64,000 bases of DNA from Lichenibacterium ramalinae (GCF_004137085.1 NZ_QYBC01000023.1:32255-96254); one strand, 5' to 3'; positions 43,601 to 52,550 are shown, numbered from the stretch's first letter. The notes: generated by a model from the sequence alone, not told the origin. Numbers and translations are program-made.

Positions 43601-43899
43601 GTGACCTCCACCACCGGGTCGTCGCCCATCTCGTGGTGCCCCACCTCGTGGGCGATGACGATCTCGCGCCGCCCGGGCGGCAGGGACGCGTCGACGCTGA
43701 TGAGCGGCCCGACGCGTTCGTAGACGCCGAGGATGCCGGGACCGAATCGCGTCCCGGGCTCGAACGGCACGACCTCGATGTCGCGAAGACGCGCCGCCGC
43801 CGCCACGATGGCGACGGCCGCCCGGTCGCCGCCGGCCTCTTGGAGCGCCTCGGCGTGGCAGGCGCGTGCCCGGAGGCGGACCTCGGCCCAGGGGTCCAC
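40621..43899 (-). CDS. ImmA/IrrE peptidase - UvrD helicase - RecB-like nuclease fusion
   Basis: A 1092-aa protein. Residues 1-180 are an ImmA/IrrE-type metallopeptidase with the zinc motif IAHEVGHHEMG (H84-E-x2-H88) and MAADVFAGEFLCP. Residues 190-760 are a superfamily 1A helicase: LLVEAGPGTGKTATLVGRI (Walker A), HVLVDEVQDLN, WAVGDGRQSVYRFRGADP and VRLMTIHAAKGLEW. The C-terminus resembles AddB/RecB nucleases with an iron-sulfur-type cysteine set (TWLRCPARYRYE, then RRCPSCPFFFVCGA); the usual D...DxK residues are not evident (VTIQIVGVRRRD), so the nuclease may be inactive. The start is GTG with GGAGGAC upstream. It follows a sigma-like and an HTH-like gene and is followed by C, B2 and B1. Confidence 0.9.
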   Translation of the reverse strand: MDPWAEVRLRARACHAEALQEAGGDRAAVAIVAAAARLRDIEVVPFEPGTRFGPGILGVYERVGPLISVDASLPPGRREIVIAHEVGHHEMGDDPVVEVTSVDAAPGAAARIVGYSHRERREMAADVFAGEFLCPADWLRTELVDRGRRPAEIARDLGLPAHVVTKQSIRAVCLPPLRAPAPRPSNRHPLDPVQTEAATWDGGALLVEAGPGTGKTATLVGRIVHLLTDGVAPSRLLVLTFSTRAAAELRERVAEAAPDAAGALWIGTIHAFGLEVIHGWHHRIGRGPRPRVLDRDGALELLERHLGALPLAIFRDLRDPATGLAPVLRAIERCKDELVTPEDYAAAARAAAFDGEGEAVAIAEEVAAVYAVYQRLLDEEDALDLGDLVAVAARLLAENDDIAGHYGDRFAHVLVDEVQDLNHAATSLLQSLCGPGTTLWAVGDGRQSVYRFRGADPTAVADFADAFGGSTMALDCTYRATPEVVSAFAAFTSTMPGGAVTWTAQRPSGRPVRLLSAPTLAGEVVAIRDRVEELRTDGIGYGDQAVLARTHRVLERIGAGLERHGVPISYLGDLLVRDEIRDLLAVVSIDAEPGGLGLLRVATRPPYGVPRPAVIAVIRWAAKQGISTSDALRRARTVPGVDPAAARGLALLGRHLAAAGPAATAWTAMTQWLFETHGATTLADDARPPMHRVAVYQLLRLAAEEGTNRPEFVARVRRIAALGGGRDHGVVAPEAQTDDAVRLMTIHAAKGLEWSAVHLPMASSRHVPLMQHRDACPPPPDLARLAMSASDHDAEERALWFVALSRARDSLTISRAERYGDARDARPSPFLAHVGEIEASRHADPGLAEPAVPLTPQAPRPVYPTGELDTWLRCPARYRYETIDGLADASPPSGHRRLMRAVLTAGRRIEDAATAGTSPTYEEGEAALATAWAADGPVGHRHERHYRGVADRMVARLTEIVATEVGAIHHRGPWIIDVGTGRIAVRPHRVIEHPWGAVTIQIVGVRRRDQPRIAGLAAALSIGARQAFPDARVTVELLDPDDGEVVEADLVDDEAVVERYREAMVEIERGVFAPRPDPRRCPSCPFFFVCGA

Positions 43900-43902
43900 G
43901 GC

Positions 43903-44508
43903 TCAGTCCTCCAGGAGGGTGAGCCACAGGTCCTTGCTCGCTGTCGCCATCGTCGGGTCGTCCCGCACGATGTCGGCGAAGCGACGGCGCGGCGCCGAGG
44001 GACCGCCCTCCGCCTTCGCCGGCCCCATGCGGGGCGCGGCCGCCCGGGTCGCCGCGTCGACGGCGGCCACCGTGGTGCGCAGCGCGTCGGCCAGGGCGGC
44101 GAGCAGCGCGACGGGCGCCGGCATCACGACGCGGCCCTGGACGAGGTCGACGAGCGGCGCCCGTCCGAGGCCCAGCGCGCGGGCGACGCGGGGGACGTCC
44201 GTGGCGGCGGCGCTCATGAGCGCCTCGAGTCCGGGCGATGCCTCGACCTTCGTCGCCCTGGCTCGGGCCGATTCAAGGGCGCCCAGCGCGCTCGCCTGCG
44301 TGCGGGCGAGGAGGCCGTCCGAGGTCTCCGGCCGGAGGTGACGGTCCTGGATCCCGGCGAGCAGCGCCTCGGCGTGGGTGCGGATGTCGTCGGCGTGGTC
44401 GGGGTGTCGTTCGATCCAGGACGCGATGTCTGCGGCGGTCGGGCGCGAGCAGGCGCGGTGGAAGGCGGCGATGACGTCGTCGCGTGGGGTGGTGGTCGCA
44501 TCGGCCAT
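43903..44508 (-). CDS. small HTH-like regulator in sigma-IrrE operon
   Basis: A 201-aa protein. The N-terminus (DVIAAFHRACSRPTAADIAS, then IERHPDHADDIRTHAEALL) matches small proteins that recur beside ImmA/IrrE peptidases. The middle (DVPRVARALGLGRAPLVDLV, QGRVVMPAPVALLAALADAL) looks like an XRE-type helix-turn-helix. IrrE-type peptidases usually cleave a partner repressor, and this protein is the natural candidate. It starts one base after the sigma-like gene and ends just before the helicase GTG. Confidence 0.75.
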   Translation of the reverse strand: MADATTTPRDDVIAAFHRACSRPTAADIASWIERHPDHADDIRTHAEALLAGIQDRHLRPETSDGLLARTQASALGALESARARATKVEASPGLEALMSAAATDVPRVARALGLGRAPLVDLVQGRVVMPAPVALLAALADALRTTVAAVDAATRAAAPRMGPAKAEGGPSAPRRRFADIVRDDPTMATASKDLWLTLLED

Positions 44509-44509
44509 G

Positions 44510-45163
44510 TCAGGCTCCGATCTCGAGTTCGGCGGCCAGGATCTCGCGCGCCTCGCGGACCCACTTGGCTGCGGTCTTGGGGTCGCATCCACACACGGTG
44601 GCGACGCAGACGTCGCCGGCCCGCACGCGCATGCCCTCGGCGTAGAGGCGAAACGCCAAGCGCTTTTTCGGGTCTCGGATCCTGCTAATCACGTGGGAGA
44701 CGTCGATCGAGCCCGCCCCGCCGTCCACGCGGCGGCCCGGGGGGACCAGTGTCTCGCCGTCCTCGTCGACGGCGAGGGCTGGGTGCCGCCGGTGGTACTT
44801 CCCCTCGGCCCGGGCCGCGTCGATGCCCCTGTTCCTGACCCTTGCCCAGAAGTGCTCGACCAGCTCGGGGCCGTCGGCGGAGGCAGGGTCGAAGATGGCG
44901 TCCATGATGACGCCGTGGGCGCGTTCGACGACGTCTTCGCCTTGGTTCGGGTGGTCCGTGCCGATCAGGCGGCGCAGACGCCGGGTGATGCGGTTGGAGA
45001 CGTGGAGCGTCAGCGCCTGGACGAGCCGTTGGTCGCCGTCGAGGAACAAGGCCCGCAACGCGCCGACGATTTCGCCTGGCGGGCAGTCGCCGAGTTCGCC
45101 CGCGGCGACGACCGCCGCCCACCCTGCCCCGTCGGCCGCCTCGGGCCACCTGTCTCGTGCCAT
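44510..45163 (-). CDS. sigma-70-like RNA polymerase factor
   Basis: A 217-aa protein with a sigma region 2-like stretch (HVSNRITRRLRRLIGTDHP, EHFWARVRNRGIDAARAEGK) and a C-terminal helix-turn-helix resembling region 4 (VCVATVCGCDPKTAAKWVRE). It is diverged from ECF factors. ATG at 45163 is chosen for GGAAGG about 10 bases upstream; a longer frame is open but lacks similarity. As first gene of a sigma/HTH/IrrE-helicase operon it could switch the operon on after damage or infection. Confidence 0.7.
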   Translation of the reverse strand: MARDRWPEAADGAGWAAVVAAGELGDCPPGEIVGALRALFLDGDQRLVQALTLHVSNRITRRLRRLIGTDHPNQGEDVVERAHGVIMDAIFDPASADGPELVEHFWARVRNRGIDAARAEGKYHRRHPALAVDEDGETLVPPGRRVDGGAGSIDVSHVISRIRDPKKRLAFRLYAEGMRVRAGDVCVATVCGCDPKTAAKWVREAREILAAELEIGA

Positions 45164-45343
45164 GCGCTTCGCCTTCCGCTCGATCCGGGCGGTCGAGCCA
45201 CCCGAACCGTAGGCGAAGCGGAGGGTTGATTGTCGGGCTTGTTCTTGTTTTGTTCCCGCTATCCACAGGCGACGCCGTACCGCTCTGGCGGTCAGTGGTG
45301 GCTTCACCGGCGACATGATCGCTCGCGGCCCTCAGTCTCAGTC

Positions 45344-45631
45344 TTAAGACTTCCGGATTGCGACCAACTCACCGGACGGGCACCAGAACTCGCCCTGCCA
45401 GTGATGCCATTCGGTGCCCGGCATGTGAATGCGGACCAGGGATCGGTCGCCATCAAGCCGGACAACCTTTACCCTGAACACCCCCCCGAGCCCTGACGGG
45501 ATGGTGTGGGTAGCCTTCTCCGATCGTCCCGCCGGGGTCGTCTCCGGTGCGATACGGAGCCTTCGGACCGGAGAGGCCGCCCCATCTCGTCTACGCCTTG
45601 AACTCTCGCTCCTGCTTCCCGGTTTTGTCAT
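45344..45631 (-). CDS. small hypothetical protein overlapping hsdR 3' end
   Basis: A 95-aa frame. Its first 14 codons overlap the last codons of hsdR in another frame. The N-terminal half is basic and looks unstructured; the C-terminal half (GVFRVKVVRLDGDRSLVRIH, then GTEWHHWQGEFWCPSGEL) has a regular strand pattern of a small barrel. I do not recognise it. The coding pattern of the second half is convincing, the start less so. Confidence 0.45.
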   Translation of the reverse strand: MTKPGSRSESSRRRRDGAASPVRRLRIAPETTPAGRSEKATHTIPSGLGGVFRVKVVRLDGDRSLVRIHMPGTEWHHWQGEFWCPSGELVAIRKS

Positions 45632-48600
45632 GATCCACTGGGGTTAGACGGGCTTGGTCGCTCGCCTTATTCCCCGGCTTGGCGGTCCGACTCACCGCGC
45701 GGTCGAACAGGTGTCTGGTCAGCCTCTCCCTCACGACTGGATCGGTCATGATGATGTTGCCGAGCTTGTTCTCGCGCTGCATCCGGCGGACGAGCGCGTT
45801 GAACATCTTCTGATTGAAGAACGGGAATACGACGTCACGCGGATTGTTCCGCAGCATCTCCGTCATGTCCTCGTCGTCCGCTACCGTGTCGCCGTCCTCC
45901 TCGAACTTGCGCATGTCCTCCGGGCGGAAGTCGGTGCCGTGCCTGTCGTTGAAGACCCGCACTATTTCCGACAGGGCCTCCTCTTCCTCCTCGGCGATCC
46001 CACCGCCGAACTCGGTGATCGGGTCGAGCGCTCTGCCCGCGGTGGGGGTGAGCGAGGCGTCCTGCTCCTCTCGCGCGACTAGCCGGAAGGCGCGCAGCCG
46101 GACCATGTCGTCGGTGATCTCGTTGTCGCCGGGCACCTCGCGCTCGGGCAGCAGGCGTAGGAGGTAGCCCACGTAGGCATCGAGCTTCTCGATGTCCGTG
46201 TCGGACAGGCTGACGATCTGGGCCACGAAGGCGTAGAATCGGCTGAAGCTCCGGGCGGTGCTCCGGAACTCCTCTTGGCGACCCTCATCCTCCTCCTCGA
46301 ACCTGTCGATGGCAGGACGCAGCAGAGCCTGGAGCCCGATCCGGTCCTGGGCCGTGAGGTCCCCCTTGAAGTAGATCCGGGCGAATGCCTCGACGTCGTC
46401 GCGGTCGATGATGCTCGAGCCGCGCAGCTTGTTCTCGAGCACGTACACCTGATTGAGGTCGGACCGCTCGCTCAGCGTGGTCGACTGGTAGAACGGCTCG
46501 AAGGCTCCCTTGATGTCCTCGACCTCGTTCTGGAAGTCGAGGATGAAGGTCCGGCGCTTGTCGGTCGTCGTGCGATTCAGCCTCGATAGTGTCTGCACGG
46601 CCTGGAGGCCCGCTAGCTTGCGGTCGACGTACATGGCCGCGAGCTTCGGCTGGTCGAAGCCGGTCTGGTACTTCTCGGCGACGATGAGCACCCGGCAGTC
46701 CTGCTCGGCGTCGAACCTCCCCGGCAGCTCGGTTTCTGAGAAGCCGTTGATCCCGGCCTCGGTGTAGCGGTGGCCGTCGACCTCGAGTTCTCCCGAGAAG
46801 GCGACCAGCGCCTTCATGTCGGTGTAGCCCTGTTCCGCGATGTGGTCGCGCATGGACTGGTGGTAGCGCAGCGCATGCTCGCGGCTCGCCGTCACCACCA
46901 TCGCCTTCGCCTGGCCGCCGATGTCGGCCATGACGTGCCGGCGGAAGTGCTCGACGATGACCCAGACCTTCTGGTCGACGGCGGTGGGATGGAGCGAGGC
47001 GAACCGCGCGACCTTGGGCCGGGCGCGGCGCACGTTCATCTCGGGATCGTCGTCGACGGCCTTCTCCAGCGAGTAGTATGCCTTGTAGGTCATGTAGGAC
47101 TGGAGCACGTCGAGGATGAATCCCTCCTCGATCGCCTGCCGCATGGGATAGGCGTGGAAGGCCCGCATCCGTCCGCCCGGCCCTGGGCGGCCGAAGCGCT
47201 CGAGCGTCACGTTCCTCGGCGTCGCGGTGAAGGCGACGTAGCTGACGTTCGGCTGCGGGCCTCGGCTGCGCTGGTGTTCGGCGATGGCCTCTTCGACCGT
47301 GGCGCTTGGGTCTCCCCCACCCAACGCCGCGCCCAACGCGGTCGCGTTGGCCCCTGACTGGGACCCATGCGCCTCGTCGACCAGGACCGCGAAGGTGCGC
47401 CCGCGCTGGCCCGCGAGCTCCTTGACGTGTTCGGTCCCGAACTTCTGAATCGTCGTGATGATGATGCGGGCGCCGCCCTCGATGGCGGCCTTCAGCTGTC
47501 GCGAGGTGCCGTCGATCTTCTTCACGAGGCCGGGCGTCTGCTCGAACTGGCTGACGGTCCCTTGGAGCTGGCGGTCGAGCACGATGCGGTCGGTCACGAT
47601 CACGACCGTGTTGAAGACCGGCTGGTCGACGTCGTCGTGGAGCGAGATGAGGCGGTGTGCCGTCCAGGCGATGGTGTTGGACTTGCCCGACCCGGCCGAG
47701 TGTTGGACGAGGTAGTTCTGACCGGACTTCTTGGCTTTGGCGTCCGCCACGATCGCGCGCACGGCCGCGAGCTGGTGATAGCGGGGGAAGACTACGGCTT
47801 GCTTCTTGGTGCCCTTGTCGTCCTCGGTCTTTTCGACGTGGACGAAGCTACCGAGGATCTGCAGCAGCACCTCCCGCGAGAACACGGCCGGCATCTCCGG
47901 CTGGTCGGCCCAGAGGTATCCGACCCGGAAGTCGCCAGGGATGTCCGGGTTGCCGGCGCCCCCGTCGCGGCCGCGGTCGAACGGCACGAACTTGGTCTTG
48001 CCGTTCTCGAGCCGGGTGGTCATCGAGGCGTTGTCGTCGTCGAGGGCGAAGTGCACGACCGCACCCCGCTTGAACTCGAGGAGCGGCTCGTTGGCCGGTG
48101 GCCTGTCCTTGCGGTACTGGTTCTCGGCGTCGCGCAGGGTCGTCCCGGTCGGCTTGTTCTTGATCTCGATGGTGACGACCGGGATGCCGTTGACGAACAG
48201 CACGACGTCGATCTCGTTGCCATTTCGCGCGCTGTAGCGGACCTGGCGAATGACGCTGAGGATGTTCTTTCCGTAGCGCGTCACGAGGTCTGCGTTGACG
48301 CCCGAAGCGGGCGCGAAGGCGCACACGTCGAACTTGATGCCGGGGACGAACTTCAGCCCTTGGCGGAGGAGGCCGATAGTGCCGGTCGCCTTTCGGGCGC
48401 GTTCGACACCCTCAAGAAAGGCCTGCTCGGAGGAACCGGCATACTGAGCCACGAAGCGGTCCCATTCGGACTTTTGTGTCTCTTGGACGAACCGTAGCAA
48501 GGGGCCGGAGTCCAGGGCGCGGCCGACGTGGTAGTCAGAGGCCGTGCGGAGTTCGTAGCCCTGCGCCTTCACGAGCCGTTCGACGAAGTGCTTTTCCAAC

Positions 48601-48635
48601 ACCTCTTCGCGATGCACTCCCGCGTTTCCCGTCAT
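45591..48635 (-). CDS. hsdR: type I restriction enzyme, R subunit HsdR
   Basis: A 1014-aa motor and cleavage subunit. The N-terminal nuclease core reads NEIDVVLFVNGIPVVTIEIK (D...E-x-K). The helicase motor has Walker A QHSAGSGKSNTIAW, VLVDEAHGSQ and SRLNRTTTDKR. It pulls DNA and cuts far from the recognition site when DNA lacks methylation. Its ATG overlaps the hsdS stop by 4 bases. Length is typical. All motifs look intact. Confidence 0.95.
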   Translation of the reverse strand: MTGNAGVHREEVLEKHFVERLVKAQGYELRTASDYHVGRALDSGPLLRFVQETQKSEWDRFVAQYAGSSEQAFLEGVERARKATGTIGLLRQGLKFVPGIKFDVCAFAPASGVNADLVTRYGKNILSVIRQVRYSARNGNEIDVVLFVNGIPVVTIEIKNKPTGTTLRDAENQYRKDRPPANEPLLEFKRGAVVHFALDDDNASMTTRLENGKTKFVPFDRGRDGGAGNPDIPGDFRVGYLWADQPEMPAVFSREVLLQILGSFVHVEKTEDDKGTKKQAVVFPRYHQLAAVRAIVADAKAKKSGQNYLVQHSAGSGKSNTIAWTAHRLISLHDDVDQPVFNTVVIVTDRIVLDRQLQGTVSQFEQTPGLVKKIDGTSRQLKAAIEGGARIIITTIQKFGTEHVKELAGQRGRTFAVLVDEAHGSQSGANATALGAALGGGDPSATVEEAIAEHQRSRGPQPNVSYVAFTATPRNVTLERFGRPGPGGRMRAFHAYPMRQAIEEGFILDVLQSYMTYKAYYSLEKAVDDDPEMNVRRARPKVARFASLHPTAVDQKVWVIVEHFRRHVMADIGGQAKAMVVTASREHALRYHQSMRDHIAEQGYTDMKALVAFSGELEVDGHRYTEAGINGFSETELPGRFDAEQDCRVLIVAEKYQTGFDQPKLAAMYVDRKLAGLQAVQTLSRLNRTTTDKRRTFILDFQNEVEDIKGAFEPFYQSTTLSERSDLNQVYVLENKLRGSSIIDRDDVEAFARIYFKGDLTAQDRIGLQALLRPAIDRFEEEDEGRQEEFRSTARSFSRFYAFVAQIVSLSDTDIEKLDAYVGYLLRLLPEREVPGDNEITDDMVRLRAFRLVAREEQDASLTPTAGRALDPITEFGGGIAEEEEEALSEIVRVFNDRHGTDFRPEDMRKFEEDGDTVADDEDMTEMLRNNPRDVVFPFFNQKMFNALVRRMQRENKLGNIIMTDPVVRERLTRHLFDRAVSRTAKPGNKASDQARLTPVDHDKTGKQEREFKA

Positions 48636-49918
48636 AGCGCCACCTTGAGGCCGTCTGTGCTCGTTGATCCAGCTCGGCCAGCAACTTCCAGCTCTCCATG
48701 GACCGCCGTGGTGATCAAGGCGGTTTGATACTGCTTCAGCTTGACGAGGGAGGCGTGTACTTTTGAGGCGACCTTATCAGCGTCGGCTAGGATCGACACC
48801 ATCTGCGAGGCTATGTCCATTTGCTCCTGCAGAGAGGGGATAGGAAGGAGTATTTGCCGGAACTGCTCCCAGTATAACCTTAACCGAAAGTCGACTATAC
48901 CCTTCGAACCTTGACGCATTTGCTCCACGTACAGGGGGGTGCGTAGCAGGTGGTAGTAGTAGCTGCCGTGTAGCTCTGTTCGAGGCTTCGCGACTACGTA
49001 GGCAGGGCTAACGGCGCCGTCCACGGTGGATACACCTATCCCGCCCTGCCAAGCGCGCATCATGTTGTAGACGAGGTAGCCTGGACGGATACGCTTATAG
49101 CTCGTCCTATCTTCGATGAGGTTGGTCTTGCGATCTTTGTCTTCGTCTTCGAGCTGTCGATCGGAGACTCCATGATGTATCGAGACGGAGAGGATCGGTT
49201 GATCGTCACCGTTCGGCTCGTTAACTTCTTGGAACAGCAGACCGGCTCTGCGGGTTCGCCAATGGTCTGGCAGACCGATTATTCGGGTAGGGCGACCTGT
49301 TGTCGGCGAATATTCGAAAGTGGCATTGCCCATGGCCAGCACCATCGCTCGTTGGCGAGCTTTTTGATGGATCAGGCTTATCTGGCGACGCTTCTTGTGT
49401 GTGAGATCCCTGATGCGGTCGGTTTCCGCATCGAGATAGTCAGCTATCCGCCGCTGTGTTTCAAGCGACAGATTCGGGCATTCGAAGTCCTTGATCGAGT
49501 TGTCGGAGATGCGCTTCAACCCTCCAGCGCCTGTCATGCTGGCGTTCCCAGCATCGATGAATGTAGCGGACGACAGCAGGTAGCGAAGGTATCTCGGGTC
49601 TATTCTCTCGGCATTCGGTCGTATGACGTGAACCTCTGAAGTCGCGAACCCGATTCGGTTCGGCAGCTTCGGGATCAGCGCCTTCTTGCCGTTCTCGAAG
49701 CATGGCGTCACCTTCGCCAGGAGAAGATCGCCCTCGGCGAAGTAGTTGTAACTGCCGGTAGCCAGCTGCTCAGCTGGCTTTTCTAGCGTGATATCAATTC
49801 CCCCAACTCCGTCAGACAGTGCATCCATAGGCGCGAAGGTCACATCTCCAAGCCCGGCCATGTCTCCGGCTTCCGTCTTCGACGGATTGAGCCTCACGCT
49901 AAACCTAAGACGGCTCAT
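48632..49918 (-). CDS. hsdS: type I restriction enzyme, specificity subunit HsdS
   Basis: A 428-aa subunit with two target-recognition domains separated by helical spacers. The first ends with LSLETQRRIADYLDAETDRI and LIHQKARQRAMVLAM; the second ends IPSLQEQMDIASQMVSILAD and KLKQYQTALITTAVHGELEV. Each half reads one part of a split DNA site. The recognition domains are richer in A+T than the surrounding genes, as is common in exchanged hsdS segments. It overlaps both hsdM and hsdR by 4 bases. Confidence 0.93.
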   Translation of the reverse strand: MSRLRFSVRLNPSKTEAGDMAGLGDVTFAPMDALSDGVGGIDITLEKPAEQLATGSYNYFAEGDLLLAKVTPCFENGKKALIPKLPNRIGFATSEVHVIRPNAERIDPRYLRYLLSSATFIDAGNASMTGAGGLKRISDNSIKDFECPNLSLETQRRIADYLDAETDRIRDLTHKKRRQISLIHQKARQRAMVLAMGNATFEYSPTTGRPTRIIGLPDHWRTRRAGLLFQEVNEPNGDDQPILSVSIHHGVSDRQLEDEDKDRKTNLIEDRTSYKRIRPGYLVYNMMRAWQGGIGVSTVDGAVSPAYVVAKPRTELHGSYYYHLLRTPLYVEQMRQGSKGIVDFRLRLYWEQFRQILLPIPSLQEQMDIASQMVSILADADKVASKVHASLVKLKQYQTALITTAVHGELEVAGRAGSTSTDGLKVAL

Positions 49919-51942
49919 GCGACGGTACCCTGGAGCAGCTTGGCGATGTCCGACTCCAAGGCGGCAAGTTCGGCCTCTATCCCGCTTAGGGACGGCAGTT
50001 CTTCCCGACGATAGAAGTACCTGTTGAAGCTGATCTCGTATCCGACGCGACCGACTTTTTCATCGATCTCGTCTTTGTAGCCTTCATCGACCCAGGCGTC
50101 TGACACGTATGGGGTAACCTCCCTTGCCACATAGGTGCGCCAATCCTCCTTGAGTGGGATCAACTCGTAGTCGCGTAGCTCCGGGTCCGCCTCTATCCTT
50201 CCATTCTGCCCTGCACAAGCTGCTGCCTCCTCGTCACGCTCTGACAATGCTGAGAGGATAGCTTTCTTAATGGGCGCCGCAATCTTAACACCAGCACCCT
50301 GCGAAGCCTTCATGAGCGCCTTTTCGAACTGACTGGCATCCTCGTAGGGCGTTGACGTGATCCAATTCGTCAAAAGATTTATGATGTCATCCTGAGATTC
50401 ATCGGTGAGCTTCAGGAACGTCTTGTCTCGCCTGATCCGATCGATTCTCTCCGAGCTCGCTTGATAGTTCAGGCGAAGGGGACGCTCGATTCGGACCTCT
50501 CGATATCCGAAGTCAGTGCTGTCGAAGATCTTCGACACGTTCGCCCACTCACTGCCACCGTTCTCCATGTTGTGGAAAATGCGGACGATGGTATCGCGAG
50601 CCTCCTCAGGGATCTCCCGCCGCTTAGACCCCAGGTTACGGCGCAGCGGCTTCCAGAACTGCTCGCCTGAGGCATCGATGAGCTGCACCTTGCCCTTGCG
50701 TCTGGCCTCTTTGCGGTTGCTCAACAGCCAGACATAGGTCTGGATTGGTGTGTTGTAGAATAGGTCGGTGGGCAACGCGACGATGGCTTCGAGCCAATCG
50801 TTCTCCATGATCCAACGACGGATCTCGCTCTCTCCGGATCCTGCGCCACCGGTGAACAGAGGAGACCCGTTCATGACGATGGCGATTCGTGATCCGGCCT
50901 CGTCCTCGCGCATCTTCGAGATCATGTGTTGCAGGAACAGGAGCTGGCCATCTGAGACGCGCGGGAGCCCGGCTCCGAAGCGCCCGTTCTCGCCGAGCGA
51001 CTCGAACTCAGCCTTGATCGGCTCCGCGTACTTCTTCCAGTCCACACCATACGGCGGGTTGGCCAGCATGTAATGGAAGCGCCTGTTCCGGTGGGCGTCT
51101 TGCGACAGAGAGTTGCCGAAGGCGATCTGCTCAGGATCATGCCCTTTCACGAGCATGTCGGACTTGCAGATCGCGAAGGATTCCTCGTTCAACTCTTGCC
51201 CGAACAACTGCACCTTGATGCGGTCGTTCATCTTATGCAGCCGCTCCTCCGCCACCGCCAGCATGCCGCCGGTACCTACGGCACAGTCGTACACGGTGCG
51301 GATGATGCCTGACCCTCTCAGGGCGTCCTGGTCATTGATCGTTAGCAGGTCCACGACGAGGCGGATAACCTCTCTGGGGGTGAAGTGCTCGCCTGCCGTC
51401 TCGTTCGAGATTTCCGAGAACCGGCGGATCAGATCCTCGAACAGGTATCCCATCTCCACGTTCTCGAGCTGGCCGGGGCTGAGGTCGAGTTCCTGGAACT
51501 CCTCGAATACCTTCCAGAGAAGCTCAACCTTCCCGAGCCGCTCGATCTGGCCGACGAAGGCGAACTTGTCGATGAAGATCTCCTTCAGGCTCGGCGAAAA
51601 GCCCATGAGGTAGGCGACGAGGTTCTGCTGGACCTGAGTGGGTTCCTGACCCTTGATCACGTCGAACGAGAGGCCGCTAGTGTTGTAGACACCAGGGCCC
51701 TTGCCCGCCGCAGTCGACAGAATCGCGTCGCGCGCGGCATCGTCAATGCCGGCGGGAAGGCCCATCGCGGCCTCCGCCACCGCCGTGCGGACGTCAGCGA
51801 TCAGACAGTCGAGGCGTCGGAGGATCACGAACGGCAGGATCACCTTGCCGTATTCGAAACGTTTGAAGTCACCTCGCAGGAGGTCAGCCACGCCCCAGAC
51901 GAACCCCGCCAGGTTTCGGACCTTGGTCTCGTTCAACGCCAT
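49915..51942 (-). CDS. hsdM: type I restriction enzyme, methyltransferase subunit HsdM
   Basis: A 675-aa N6-adenine methyltransferase. Motif I for AdoMet binding is YDCAVGTGGMLAVAEE and motif IV is MLANPPYGVDWK. The N-terminal HsdM domain (LAGFVWGVADLLRGDFKRFE) is typical. ATG at 51942 fits the family start (MALNETKVRNLA); an ATG four codons earlier is possible. It is the first gene of the hsdM-hsdS-hsdR operon. All motifs are intact, so host protection is expected. Confidence 0.95.
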   Translation of the reverse strand: MALNETKVRNLAGFVWGVADLLRGDFKRFEYGKVILPFVILRRLDCLIADVRTAVAEAAMGLPAGIDDAARDAILSTAAGKGPGVYNTSGLSFDVIKGQEPTQVQQNLVAYLMGFSPSLKEIFIDKFAFVGQIERLGKVELLWKVFEEFQELDLSPGQLENVEMGYLFEDLIRRFSEISNETAGEHFTPREVIRLVVDLLTINDQDALRGSGIIRTVYDCAVGTGGMLAVAEERLHKMNDRIKVQLFGQELNEESFAICKSDMLVKGHDPEQIAFGNSLSQDAHRNRRFHYMLANPPYGVDWKKYAEPIKAEFESLGENGRFGAGLPRVSDGQLLFLQHMISKMREDEAGSRIAIVMNGSPLFTGGAGSGESEIRRWIMENDWLEAIVALPTDLFYNTPIQTYVWLLSNRKEARRKGKVQLIDASGEQFWKPLRRNLGSKRREIPEEARDTIVRIFHNMENGGSEWANVSKIFDSTDFGYREVRIERPLRLNYQASSERIDRIRRDKTFLKLTDESQDDIINLLTNWITSTPYEDASQFEKALMKASQGAGVKIAAPIKKAILSALSERDEEAAACAGQNGRIEADPELRDYELIPLKEDWRTYVAREVTPYVSDAWVDEGYKDEIDEKVGRVGYEISFNRYFYRREELPSLSGIEAELAALESDIAKLLQGTVA

Positions 51943-52098
51943 CTCACACCACACAACGCTACGATGTGGGCGCCACCGGCCCAGGCGCTTGTGGCCGTGG
52001 TTCCCCCGTGTCGCCCGAATCGGCAGACTCTTTGGTGATCATAGACCAGAGCGCGACCCACAAATCATCATCGCGACTCCGATGGTTAACGTCTGGAC

Positions 52099-52550
52099 GT
52101 ACGCATCCGGCCAGCACCGCAGGTCAGGGCTGCCGCGTGAGTTCGGTCTCGCGGAGCACGTGTGCGCCGCGTCAGACCGCTTGAGCCAGGGCTGCGGTAG
52201 TTCGGATGACCTTCCAATTTCAGGGCAGCAGTTCGTCGAGGTGCTTGGCAGGGTGGTCGGGCAGCCGAGCGAGCACGTCAGCCAGCCAAGCCTGGGGATC
52301 GACATCGTTGAGTTTGGCAGTCTTAATCAGTGTGTAGATAGCGGCGGCGAGATGGCCGCCCGCGTCCGAGCCGCAGAAGTTCCAGTTCCGTCCGCCGATG
52401 GCGATCCCCCGCAACGAGCGCTCGGCCGCGTTGTTGCTCATGCAGATCCTGCCGTCGTCGAGAAAGCGGGTGAAGGCTACCCAGCGGGTCAGGATGTAGT
52501 GGGTCATTGCTTTACCGATCGACACGCGGTAGGTGCGCCCCACTAAAGAC
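52099..52550 (-). pseudogene. IS66-family transposase C-terminal remnant
   Basis: The minus strand encodes the end of an IS66 TnpC: LTRWVAFTRFLDDGRICMSN, NNAAERSLRGIAIGGRNW and AAAIYTLIKTAKLNDVDPQA. A TGA replaces the usual Trp after DELLP; the natural tail NWKVIRTTAALAQAV continues beyond it. A likely IS66 end (GTACGCATCCGG on the plus strand) lies at 52099. The upstream part and the other transposase genes are missing. It separates hsdM from the DUF3883 gene. Confidence 0.8.
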
